64,000 bases of DNA from Nitrospirota bacterium (GTDB lineage Bacteria > Nitrospirota > Thermodesulfovibrionia > Thermodesulfovibrionales > JdFR-85). The notes below the pieces were generated by a model. It searched no databases, was not told where the DNA came from, and saw nothing but the letters and a program-made list of their open reading frames with translations. Of this stretch, positions 1 to 7,431 are shown piece by piece. The stretch spans positions 1 to 64,000 of the forward strand of contig JAYWMQ010000007.1 in assembly GCA_035873375.1 (NCBI GenBank), in the 5' to 3' direction. Position 1 is the first letter of the stretch, and every line of letters starts with the position of its first letter. A program made the position numbers and the translations under genes.

Positions 1-30
1 ATACTACGCAAACAGCACCAATCCGTTATC

Positions 31-50
31 TTTCCGGAAAGAAACGTTTC
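31..50. repeat. Two abutting 10-bp perfect palindromes
   Basis: TTTCCGGAAA at 31-40 is directly followed by GAAACGTTTC at 41-50, and both are perfect palindromes. They lie about 60 bases upstream of the promoter of the first gene. They could be operator half-sites or chance AT-rich palindromes. No regulator is identified. Confidence 0.3.
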
Positions 51-108
51 ATTTCAACGTGTTATACAAATATGCTAAACCTTTAAATAGAAACGATCCA
101 AAAAGGGG

Positions 109-137
109 TTGAAATATAAAAATAAATTGTCTATAAT
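109..137 (+). promoter_or_regulatory. Sigma70-type promoter for the NifU-like gene
   Basis: TTGAAA at 109-114 and a perfect TATAAT at 132-137 are separated by 17 bases. Transcription would begin near 144, just ahead of a GAGGGGA ribosome site and the ATG at 155. The leader would be only about 11 bases. Confidence 0.75.
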
Positions 138-154
138 GTCAGAGAGGGGATAGA

Positions 155-376
155 ATGAATGCTGAAAGGGTCGAAAAGGCAATCGAGAAAATAAGAGAAG
201 GCCTCAATAAGGAAGGTGGAGACATTGAGGTTATAGAGATAAAGGATACAATTGTATATGTAAGGCTCAAGGGCCAGTGCAGCAGTTGCATAATGGCAGG
301 GTTGACTATGAAAAACTGGGTGGAAAAGACACTGAAGGAAGAGGTTCCTGAAGTCACAGAGGTAAAAGCCCTCTGA
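155..376 (+). CDS. NifU C-terminal-domain-like Fe-S scaffold protein
   Basis: This is a 73-residue protein equivalent to the NifU C-terminal (Nfu) domain alone. Nfu domains hold a bridging Fe-S cluster between two subunits and pass it to apoproteins in the cytoplasm. The conserved CxxC is present as CSSC at residues 42-45, inside the family-like stretch VRLKGQCSSC followed by a helix resembling TLKNGVEKTLKE. The ATG follows a GAGGGGA ribosome site and a consensus promoter. The amidase gene starts 22 bases downstream, so the two are probably co-transcribed, though no functional link is evident. No N-terminal U-type or A-type domain is attached, which is common for stand-alone Nfu proteins. Confidence 0.85.
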   Translation: MNAERVEKAIEKIREGLNKEGGDIEVIEIKDTIVYVRLKGQCSSCIMAGLTMKNWVEKTLKEEVPEVTEVKAL

Positions 377-398
377 ATGTTTGAATGGATGCTAAAAA

Positions 399-1538
399 AT
401 GTTTAGGCAGCCTTTCAGAACTGGAATATTTACAGGCATTTACTTGCTGTTGACCTGTCTTGTCTCCTTACCCTCAATAGCAAGTGCCGGGGATATTGCC
501 GAAGTCAGTGATATAAGGTACAATGTCAACGGCACGAACACCCGCATTGTTCTTGAATTTAACCGCCTTCCCGCTTATTCAGCTCACCGGCTCAAGGATC
601 CTGACAGGATATATTTTGACCTTAAAAATGTAAAACTCTCACCTCAAACAATACCGCTTAAAAACCTGCAGAAGGGACTCCTGAAAAAAATCCGCATTGC
701 CCAGTACAACAAGGATACGGTCAGGATTGTGCTTGAACTCAAGAAATTGAACGACTACAGGACCTTCACCCTTGAATCTCCGCCAAGGCTGGTTATTGAT
801 ATCGGACAGGAGAGGAGCCCTTTTTACAGGGAAAAAAAGATAGTGGTGATAGACGCCGGGCATGGCGGTCACGACCCGGGGGCAACAGGTCCAAAAGGTT
901 TGAAGGAAAAAGATGTAACCCTGGACACAGCCCGCAAACTCAAGAAGATACTTCAGGAGCGTTATAACCTTGAGGTCTACCTTACAAGGAACAGGGACGT
1001 ATATATAGGGCTTGGGGAACGGACTGCTGTGGCTAACAAAAAGAAGGCAGACCTCTTTGTCTCCATCCATACCAATGCAAGTCTTAAAAGACGGGCAGGC
1101 GGGGTTGAGACCTATCTCCTGAACTGGACCAACGATACCGAGGCAATGAGGGTAGCTGCAAGGGAAAACGCCATCTCTCTGGAGAAGATGAAGAGGGCCA
1201 AAAGTGAACTGGGAACAATCCTTGCCTCCCTGGAAAGAGAGACCAAACGGGATGAATCACTGAGGCTGGCCCATTTTGTTCAGGACTCCCTGTTTAAAAG
1301 ACTCACCAGGGGTTATCGCGGCATTGGAAACCTGGGGGTTAAACAGGCCCTCTTTTACGTGCTGGTGGATGCAGAGATGCCGTCTGTGCTTGTTGAGGTT
1401 GCATTCATAAGTAATCCCCGTGAAGAGCGTCTGCTTGGAAACGGGAAGTTCAGGAAGACCGCTGCCGAGGCAATTGCATCAGGAGTCTACAGATACATCC
1501 TCTCTCTCCCGGATGCACCAAAACTTGCAATGAAATAA
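399..1538 (+). CDS. N-acetylmuramoyl-L-alanine amidase with AMIN domain (AmiC type)
   Basis: This periplasmic peptidoglycan amidase cleaves the bond between N-acetylmuramate and L-alanine, mainly during cell separation. Residues 1-30 are a signal peptide ending ASA. Residues about 35-135 resemble an AMIN domain, which targets septal wall, and 147-370 are an Amidase_3 domain. The expected zinc ligands are His155 (in DAGHGG), Glu170 and His224 (in SIHTN), with catalytic Glu333 in LVEVAFISN. All key residues are intact. A second AMIN-amidase gene with a more divergent active-site motif lies at 52,375. The gene follows the NifU-like gene by 22 bases. Confidence 0.9.
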   Translation: MFRQPFRTGIFTGIYLLLTCLVSLPSIASAGDIAEVSDIRYNVNGTNTRIVLEFNRLPAYSAHRLKDPDRIYFDLKNVKLSPQTIPLKNLQKGLLKKIRIAQYNKDTVRIVLELKKLNDYRTFTLESPPRLVIDIGQERSPFYREKKIVVIDAGHGGHDPGATGPKGLKEKDVTLDTARKLKKILQERYNLEVYLTRNRDVYIGLGERTAVANKKKADLFVSIHTNASLKRRAGGVETYLLNWTNDTEAMRVAARENAISLEKMKRAKSELGTILASLERETKRDESLRLAHFVQDSLFKRLTRGYRGIGNLGVKQALFYVLVDAEMPSVLVEVAFISNPREERLLGNGKFRKTAAEAIASGVYRYILSLPDAPKLAMK

Positions 1539-1613
1539 GGCAATCTGCCACAATTGTAACTGATATTTCACTGCAGAACCCGCAAAGATACAAAGCAAAC
1601 ATTTCCGGGGGGT

Positions 1614-2267
1614 ATGGCCACTTTGAGTGCATCAGCAAAGATATTACTGTATATCGCTTTCTCCATGTCTCTCTTTCTTGTGGAGGGCACTGCAACGGCC
1701 TTATGCCTGCTCTCATTGAGTCTTGTTATCCTCCTCTTTCCCGGCATGAGAGGAGGGATTGTACCGATAACCATCTTCCTGCTTACCACTTTTCTGGGCA
1801 ATCTTTTCTTCTACCCAGGCAGGGTTTTAATGGAAATAGGGCCTTTAGACATAACGGCAGAGTCTTTAAGGATTGCACTGGTAAGGGCAGCAAGGGTTTC
1901 AGGTCTTATTGCAGGGGCTAAACTTCTGACATTAAAAACACCGATTGAAGAAATCCTCGGAGTCCTGAAGAGGTTTTTTATGCCCCTTGAACGGATACGG
2001 GTACCGGTAAACGAGTTTTTTGAAACAGCATCATTAACCCTGAGACTGCTTCCCGGTATCCGGGATAGAGCACTTGAGAGTTACAGGGAAGGCATGAACA
2101 ATTCAACAAAAAATGGCTCTGTCCACAGAATCAGGCTTGTCGTAGCCTTAATGCTGCCCCTCATGATCAAAACAATACAGTCTCCTGCAGAACTTCTGCC
2201 CGATAAAGAAGAAACGCTGGACCCGGAGTTAAATGCGGTTAAGGGGGTCAGCCATGGGAACAAATAG
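1614..2267 (+). CDS. EcfT/CbiQ-like transmembrane protein of an ECF transporter
   Basis: This 217-residue membrane protein has about five hydrophobic segments and a cytoplasmic stretch (residues about 105-135) with an ALVRAARVSGLIAGAKLL helix like the coupling helices of energy-coupling-factor T components. Such proteins link vitamin- or metal-specific S components to ABC ATPases. The family's canonical Ala-Arg-Gly motifs are not clear, and no S component or ECF ATPase is adjacent, so the assignment rests on overall topology and similarity. A GGGGGG ribosome site precedes the ATG at 1614. The end overlaps the next gene by 14 bases, which suggests translational coupling. It could instead be a generic membrane protein. 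Confidence 0.55.
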   Translation: MATLSASAKILLYIAFSMSLFLVEGTATALCLLSLSLVILLFPGMRGGIVPITIFLLTTFLGNLFFYPGRVLMEIGPLDITAESLRIALVRAARVSGLIAGAKLLTLKTPIEEILGVLKRFFMPLERIRVPVNEFFETASLTLRLLPGIRDRALESYREGMNNSTKNGSVHRIRLVVALMLPLMIKTIQSPAELLPDKEETLDPELNAVKGVSHGNK

Positions 2268-3309
2268 GTTTTATGTCTTTACACTTATAACCCTGACATC
2301 TTTTCTCGGATACCTATGCTACCTGATCCTGAAGCCATTTCTGTCCTCTATTGCCTGGGCCATTGTGTTGAGTATCGTATTTTATCCTGTTTATGCATAC
2401 CTGTGCAGACTTGTAAAATGGAAGGTACTTGCCTCAGTCATAACCATCTCAATCACCGTTATTATCATTCTGGGTCCCTTCTCATATCTGACAATAGCCC
2501 TTGCCAACGAATTAAGCAACTTTGCAGATTATATTAATAAAGAAGGAATCGGCAAGGTACAGGACTGGATAAACAGTCCACAGGCACTCTGGATACAGGA
2601 GAGGATAAAATCAACCCTTAACCTGGAAAAGATCGACCTTGCAGCCATTATCTCGGAAAATATCTCCAGGATGGGCAAGAACATCCTGGGGAATGTCACA
2701 AAGGGAGTCGCCAATATTGCCTCCGTCTTTATGAATTTCTTCTTAATGCTCTTTGCAATGTTCTTCATGCTTAGAGATGCCCCGGACTTTATAAAAAAAT
2801 TCCACGACTACATGCCTTTTTCCGAACCGCAGAGGGACAGGCTTGAATCACAGATGAAAGATATGGTCATATCAACCATATATGGTGGAGTGGCTGTGGC
2901 CGTTGCCCAGGGGACCGTCGGCGGCATAACCTTCCTTATCCTGGGCATGAACTCCCCGATACTCCTGGGAACCGCTATCGGGCTTATGTCCTTTATACCC
3001 GGGGTCGGGACATTCTCCGTCTGGGGACCTGTGGTAATTTATTTCCTTATAAAAAAGGCATTTATAAAGGCCATTATTCTTTTATTTGTAGGCACCTTTA
3101 TAATAAGCACCATTGATAATATATTGAAACCGATAATAATAAGCGGCAGGACAAGGATGCCGACACTGGTCATCTTCTTCAGCGTAATCGGCGGACTTAA
3201 GGTCTTCGGGCTGATAGGACTTGTGCTGGGGCCCCTGGTTATGGCAATGTTTATATCCGTATTTGAAATATTCAGAAATCTTGAAGGAGGTGTAAATGCT
3301 GAATCGTGA
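2254..3309 (+). CDS. AI-2E family transporter / permease (UPF0118)
   Basis: This inner-membrane protein of about 351 residues belongs to the AI-2E transporter family, whose members export autoinducer-2 or exchange small ions. Two N-terminal helices, a periplasmic-type region at residues about 85-160 and a bundle of C-terminal helices match the family. Typical segments are present: a glycine-rich helix around LGTAIGLMSFIPGVG and a C-terminal GLIGLVLGPLVMAM. I chose the ATG at 2254 because AAGGGGG lies 7 bases before it, while the in-frame ATG at 2233 lacks a site. The gene overlaps the EcfT-like gene by 14 bases and the next gene by 14 bases. The substrate is unknown. Confidence 0.85.
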   Translation: MGTNRFYVFTLITLTSFLGYLCYLILKPFLSSIAWAIVLSIVFYPVYAYLCRLVKWKVLASVITISITVIIILGPFSYLTIALANELSNFADYINKEGIGKVQDWINSPQALWIQERIKSTLNLEKIDLAAIISENISRMGKNILGNVTKGVANIASVFMNFFLMLFAMFFMLRDAPDFIKKFHDYMPFSEPQRDRLESQMKDMVISTIYGGVAVAVAQGTVGGITFLILGMNSPILLGTAIGLMSFIPGVGTFSVWGPVVIYFLIKKAFIKAIILLFVGTFIISTIDNILKPIIISGRTRMPTLVIFFSVIGGLKVFGLIGLVLGPLVMAMFISVFEIFRNLEGGVNAES

Positions 3310-4420
3310 AGAGTTAAAGGATCTGTCGGAAATTCAGGGTAACGAAAACCATTATGTCAGTCTGTATCTGAATGTAAATCCCATCACAAACCCGAAGGGT
3401 GAATATGTCCTGCACCTCAAGAATATGATCAGGGAGGTCTCCGAAAATACCGAAAAGGGGATATACAGAAAGATAAAGACAGACCTTGAAAAGATCAGCG
3501 CCTATGTAACTTCCAACAAGCGGGAGTTCAGAAAGGGATTGGTGCTGCTGAGCTCTGAGGAGACGGGTTTCTGGAGGGAATACAATCTCCCGATCCCGGT
3601 TAAAAATCTTCTCATTGTCGACAATACACCTTACATAAAACCACTGCTTGATATTGTCGACAACAACCCCAGATACCTCATCCTGCTTGTTGAGAAGGAT
3701 GAGGCAAGAATCTTTGTTGTCCACCTTGGCGAGATAGTGGAGTACGGAGAGATTAAGACCGAAGACGTGCCGGGAAAACATAAAAAAGGCGGCTGGTTTG
3801 CACTTGCCGAGCCCCACTATCAGCGTCACATAGATTATCATGTGGGGCTGCACCTTAAAGAAGTTATAAAAAAACTTGAATCATTTCTATCAGCAGAACG
3901 GATCGACCTGATTTTTATCGGAGGTTCGGAAGAAGCAGTTACCATGTTTAAGGATATGCTACCGGAAACTGTAAGGAACAGGATCAAGGGGCAGTTTACG
4001 GTTGAGATGTTTTTAAAGCCTGACGAGGTTCTGAAACGTGCAGAACCACTCCTTTCAGTCTATGAAGCCGCAAAGGAGAAAAAGATTGTGGATGAGCTGA
4101 TAACACGTACCTTGAAGGGTAACCAGGCAGTGCTTGGCCTTGCAGATGTCATCGGCGCAGTAATGGAAGGCAGGGTCCATAAACTCGTATTTGTAAAGGA
4201 CTATACAGATTCGGGCTTCAAGTGCGTAAACTGCGGCCTGCTCTCTGTCCAGAATATTTCCAAATGCCCGTACTGTGGCAGTGAAATGGAACCTATCGAA
4301 TATATGGTTGAACTCGTTGTACAGAGGGCTGTTGAGCAGGGGGCAACGGTTGAGGTCCTGGCATATGAAACAGCCTCAATCAAAGAAAAAGGTAATATAG
4401 GGGCTATACTGCGATTTTAA
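3296..4420 (+). CDS. Bacterial archaeo-eukaryotic release-factor-like protein (baeRF, family 10 type)
   Basis: The 374-residue protein has the three-domain layout of eRF1/Pelota/Vms1 relatives found in bacteria. The central domain carries KHKKGGW at residues 161-167 and a following QRHIDYH segment, the bacterial counterpart of the GGQ-like region. The C-terminal L7Ae-like domain carries a zinc ribbon with Cys310, Cys313, Cys324 and Cys327. Family knowledge suggests peptidyl-tRNA hydrolysis or ribosome rescue, but most baeRF families are untested. The usual GGWSQ is replaced by GGWFALAEP. The start overlaps the AI-2E permease end by 14 bases and follows AAGGAGG. It is convergent with the AmrS gene downstream. 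Confidence 0.75.
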   Translation: MLNREELKDLSEIQGNENHYVSLYLNVNPITNPKGEYVLHLKNMIREVSENTEKGIYRKIKTDLEKISAYVTSNKREFRKGLVLLSSEETGFWREYNLPIPVKNLLIVDNTPYIKPLLDIVDNNPRYLILLVEKDEARIFVVHLGEIVEYGEIKTEDVPGKHKKGGWFALAEPHYQRHIDYHVGLHLKEVIKKLESFLSAERIDLIFIGGSEEAVTMFKDMLPETVRNRIKGQFTVEMFLKPDEVLKRAEPLLSVYEAAKEKKIVDELITRTLKGNQAVLGLADVIGAVMEGRVHKLVFVKDYTDSGFKCVNCGLLSVQNISKCPYCGSEMEPIEYMVELVVQRAVEQGATVEVLAYETASIKEKGNIGAILRF

Positions 4421-4480
4421 ACCTGCAGTAAAAACGGCAGTGTGTGCAGCCTGGCATAAAGAACTTTATAATTGTCTATC

Positions 4481-4506
4481 TACCCCTCCCTGCAAAGGGA
4501 GGGGTA
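4481..4506. repeat. GC-rich palindrome between convergent genes
   Basis: Ten-base arms beginning TACCCCTCCC (4481-4490) and GGGAGGGGTA (4497-4506) flank the loop TGCAAA. It sits between converging genes and may act as a bidirectional terminator, although no T-run follows. Similar CCCCTxx palindromes occur at 52,349 and 63,128, so it may be a dispersed repeat. Confidence 0.6.
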
Positions 4507-4520
4507 AGGCTTATTAACAC

Positions 4521-5531
4521 TTATGGCATACCGATTCCGTCGATTATGGAGTTACACTCAGGGCATTGACCATTTTTCATCGTTATTGCATTAAGTGAAA
4601 ACCCGAACCGCTCTATAAGGAGCTTTCCACAGGAGGGGCAATATGTGCTCTCCCCTCCCTCTCCCGGCACATTCCCCTCATAGACGTATTTAAGCCCTGC
4701 CTCAAGCCCTATCTCCCTTGCCCTTCTCAATATACTCATGGGGGTCCTCGGCTGGTCAAGCAGTTTGTACGTCGGATAAAACTGGGTTACGTGCCAGGGA
4801 ATAGCAGGGTCTACAGACCTTATAAAATCCGCCACCCATCTCAGAAACACTTCAGAATCGTTATATGCGGGGATAATAAGGGTTGTGACCTCAAGCCAGA
4901 CTCCCAGTTCTTTCATGAGCTTTATGGTATCAAGGACGGGCTGCAGCCTTGCACCAACTACCTTTTTATAGAAATCGTCATCTCCCTTCAGATCGATATT
5001 ATTTGCATCAAGATAAGGGGCAAACTCCCTTGCGGCCTCAGGGCTGGTATAGCCATTGCTAACAAAGACATTCTTTATGCCCCGCTCATGTGCAAGACGT
5101 GCACAATCATAGGCAAACTCCAGAAATATGGTCGGCTCTGTGTAAGTATAGGATATGCTCCTGCAGCCAGTCCTCTCAGCCTCATTCACCACATCCTCAG
5201 GCGTCATATCTTCACCCGCTATATCTGAATGGAGCTTCGGGTACTGTGATATCTCGTAGTTCTGACAATGAAGGCACCTGAAATTACACCCCACGGTAGC
5301 TATGGAATATGACCTTGAACCCGGATGGAAGTGAAAGAACGGTTTTTTCTCTATTGGATCTATATGCCGGGCAATTATCTTTCCATAAACGAGGCTGAAA
5401 AGGGTACCATCCCTGTTTTCCCTGACCGCACAGCGGCCGCGTTTACCGGGCTTAATTACACAGTAATGACAGCAGAGATGACATTTAACCTTTCCCTCAT
5501 CCAGCCTTTCATAAAACATCGCCTCTTTCAT
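4521..5531 (-). CDS. amrS: AmmeMemoRadiSam system radical SAM enzyme AmrS
   Basis: This 336-residue radical S-adenosylmethionine enzyme of the AmrS family resembles pyruvate-formate-lyase activating enzymes. The iron-sulfur motif C-x3-C-x2-C is at Cys82, Cys86 and Cys89 (GCNFRCLHCQNYEIS). An N-terminal Cys cluster (residues 17-24 and 34) and a C-terminal zinc-ribbon pair (CPSCGK and CPECNS) are present. AmrS proteins often accompany AMMECR1 and Memo homologues, but neither is nearby here. The reaction of the family is not settled. The gene is convergent with the baeRF gene and divergent from the DUF2007 gene. Confidence 0.88.
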   Translation of the reverse strand: MKEAMFYERLDEGKVKCHLCCHYCVIKPGKRGRCAVRENRDGTLFSLVYGKIIARHIDPIEKKPFFHFHPGSRSYSIATVGCNFRCLHCQNYEISQYPKLHSDIAGEDMTPEDVVNEAERTGCRSISYTYTEPTIFLEFAYDCARLAHERGIKNVFVSNGYTSPEAAREFAPYLDANNIDLKGDDDFYKKVVGARLQPVLDTIKLMKELGVWLEVTTLIIPAYNDSEVFLRWVADFIRSVDPAIPWHVTQFYPTYKLLDQPRTPMSILRRAREIGLEAGLKYVYEGNVPGEGGESTYCPSCGKLLIERFGFSLNAITMKNGQCPECNSIIDGIGMP

Positions 5532-5587
5532 AAAATAATGATACCACTTTATACGTCCTTCTGCAAGGGCCCTTTTGTCTATTCTCT

Positions 5588-5616
5588 TTTACAAATCAGC
5601 CTGCATAGGTTATTCT
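5588..5616 (+). promoter_or_regulatory. Promoter of the DUF2007 gene, probable leaderless start
   Basis: TTTACA at 5588-5593 and TATTCT at 5611-5616 are separated by 17 bases. The expected transcription start falls at or next to the ATG at 5623. No Shine-Dalgarno sequence is visible, so the mRNA may be leaderless. Confidence 0.55.
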
Positions 5617-5622
5617 ATAGCC

Positions 5623-5844
5623 ATGGATGAAAAATGGGTCACATTACGCATTACATACGACCCGCTTGAAGCAGAGATGATCAAGGGTCTGCTTGAAAGC
5701 GGCGGTATATCCGTTGTCCTGAGGTCAGCAAAGGTCAGCCCCTACCCTGTAAATGTAGGACGAATGGGGGAGGTCACGATTCTGGTAAAGGAAGAGGATC
5801 AGGAGGCGGCGGAAAAGGCTCTAAACGAGGAATCTTATGAATAA
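5623..5844 (+). CDS. DUF2007 small protein
   Basis: This 73-residue protein matches the DUF2007 family of putative signal-transducing proteins. Family-like features are the opening VTLRITYDPLEAEMIKGLLES, the GGISVVLRS strand and the ending EVTILVKEEDQEAAEKAL, forming a small alpha-beta ferredoxin-like fold. The function is unknown. I start at the ATG at 5623 rather than an in-frame upstream codon at 5575 because family members begin there and the promoter -10 element ends at 5616. The ABC ATPase gene begins 6 bases after the stop, so they are likely one transcript. Confidence 0.75.
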   Translation: MDEKWVTLRITYDPLEAEMIKGLLESGGISVVLRSAKVSPYPVNVGRMGEVTILVKEEDQEAAEKALNEESYE

Positions 5845-5850
5845 AATACC

Positions 5851-6915
5851 ATGGCTGAAATAAAACTGGAGAATGTAAATAAGGCATTTAAGGATACCGT
5901 TGTAATCAGGGATATGTATCTCACCATCGCCGAGGGAGAGTTTTTCACTTTTTTAGGGCCAAGCGGGTGCGGAAAATCAACGATACTCAATATGATTACA
6001 GGGCTTGAACCGGTAACCTCCGGCAGTATATATTTTGATAATACCCTCGTAAATGACCTTTCCCCCAAAGACAGGGATGTGGCAATGGTCTTTCAGAGCT
6101 ATGCCCTCTATCCGCATATGACGGTATACGAAAACATTGCATTTCCGCTTAAAATGAAAAAAACAGATAAGAAGACAATCCGGAAAGAGGTAAAAAAGGT
6201 GGCCTCTATCCTCGGGCTTGAGGAGCTGCTGCACAGAAAGCCAAAAGAACTCTCAGGCGGCCAGAGGCAGAGGGTGGCCCTTGGAAGGGCGATTATAAGA
6301 AAGCCAAAGGTCTTTTTAATGGATGAACCCCTCTCAAACCTTGATGCAAGGCTGAGGATTGAGATGAGGGCAGAGCTCAAGAGGCTCCACCGGGAACTCA
6401 AGACAACGATAGTATATGTCACTCACGACCAGGCAGAGGCCATGGGTCTTTCCGAAAGGATAGCGGTCCTGCACATGGGAGAGATTCAGCAGTGTGCAAC
6501 ACCATTAGAGATATATACAAGACCGGCCAACACCTTTGTTGCCGGATTTATAGGAAGCCCGTCAATGAATTTCTTTGAGGCTGAGGTGCTCTCAAAAAAA
6601 CCGCTGAGGGCGGGCTGTAACAACAGGGTTTTCGAACCTGAAGTCAGGACAATACCTGAGGCTGATACCATTTTACTCGGCATAAGGCCTGAGGATATAA
6701 CTGTTTCTACTGAAGAGAAAACAGATACAGAGGCAATTGTCGAGCTTGTTGAACTTGAGAGTTCAATCGTCTGGATTGATATGAGATGGAAAGAGACAAG
6801 GCTGAAAGGAAAGGCATCAATTGATGAAAAAATCCCGGCAGGTGAAAGGGTTTATATAAAAATGCCTGTTGAAAAGATTCACGTCTTTGACATGGAGACA
6901 GGCAGGAGACTATAA
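5851..6915 (+). CDS. ABC transporter ATP-binding protein (MalK/UgpC type)
   Basis: This 354-residue ATPase of the carbohydrate/polyamine uptake group has Walker A GPSGCGKST, a Q-loop in VFQSYALYPHMTV, signature LSGGQRQRVALGRA, Walker B VFLMDEPLSNLD and the H-loop in VTHDQAEAM. After residue about 235 comes a TOBE/MOP-like regulatory domain containing GIRPEDI. Such subunits normally work with two permeases and a binding protein, but none is in the window, so it may serve a transporter encoded elsewhere. It follows the DUF2007 gene by 6 bases. Confidence 0.85.
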   Translation: MAEIKLENVNKAFKDTVVIRDMYLTIAEGEFFTFLGPSGCGKSTILNMITGLEPVTSGSIYFDNTLVNDLSPKDRDVAMVFQSYALYPHMTVYENIAFPLKMKKTDKKTIRKEVKKVASILGLEELLHRKPKELSGGQRQRVALGRAIIRKPKVFLMDEPLSNLDARLRIEMRAELKRLHRELKTTIVYVTHDQAEAMGLSERIAVLHMGEIQQCATPLEIYTRPANTFVAGFIGSPSMNFFEAEVLSKKPLRAGCNNRVFEPEVRTIPEADTILLGIRPEDITVSTEEKTDTEAIVELVELESSIVWIDMRWKETRLKGKASIDEKIPAGERVYIKMPVEKIHVFDMETGRRL

Positions 6916-6929
6916 GCCTGTTACCCCCC

Positions 6930-7220
6930 TCAATATTCTCCGCAATGACTGCAGCTCCGTAATCCCACCCTGTATGACTCTCCCTCCCTGTTAACCCATC
7001 TTACAACGCCATATTTTGGAACTTCAGGAGCTGAGCTTTTTATCCTGATCATATTTCCCTGCATTAAAGGATAATCTGTTATAAGCCCAACCCCCCCAGC
7101 AGATACATCTCTTACAATACCCGTAAGCTGTATGTTCTTTACAGCTGACTGTTTCTTCACGGTTATAGAGTATTCAACAGTAAGCTTCAGAGATACCCTG
7201 TCATGTCTTCGCTTGGTCAA
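6930..7220 (-). CDS. PilZ domain protein (c-di-GMP binding)
   Basis: This 96-residue stand-alone PilZ domain has both c-di-GMP motifs: RRHDR (the RxxxR motif, residues 4-8) and DVSAGG (the D/N-x-S-x-x-G motif). It would bind cyclic di-GMP and act as a small adaptor on motility, exopolysaccharide or transcription partners. The start is a TTG at 7220, with a GGGGGG ribosome site 6 bases before it. It ends convergently 14 bases from the ABC ATPase gene. A second PilZ domain occurs in the transferase fusion at 63,124. Confidence 0.85.
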   Translation of the reverse strand: MTKRRHDRVSLKLTVEYSITVKKQSAVKNIQLTGIVRDVSAGGVGLITDYPLMQGNMIRIKSSAPEVPKYGVVRWVNREGESYRVGLRSCSHCGEY

Positions 7221-7271
7221 AACATTCCCCCCAGCAGAAAAATACGAGTTGATACTAAATTACGATGGATT

Positions 7272-7301
7272 GTTAAAACCCTTGGAACCGATGGTTTTAA
7301 C
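7272..7301. repeat. Inverted repeat upstream of the PilZ gene
   Basis: GTTAAAACC at 7272-7280 pairs perfectly with GGTTTTAAC at 7293-7301 across a 12-base loop. It lies 50-80 bases upstream of the PilZ start in an otherwise featureless gap, so it could be an operator or a weak hairpin. Confidence 0.4.
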
Positions 7302-7431
7302 CAATAGTTTTAGCTGTAATATCGGTTGAGCTAATTGGAACATTAATTTACATTATAGCAGTAACTGAACAAAATATACAATGATTCTTCTGAAAAGGAC
7401 AGGACGCGCCCTGTTTCCAGGACGTTACATC

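Noticed and set aside
7391-7420. Terminator after mfd
   Set aside because: The ACAGG/CCTGT stem is only 5 bp and the T-run is short, so it is too weak to call.
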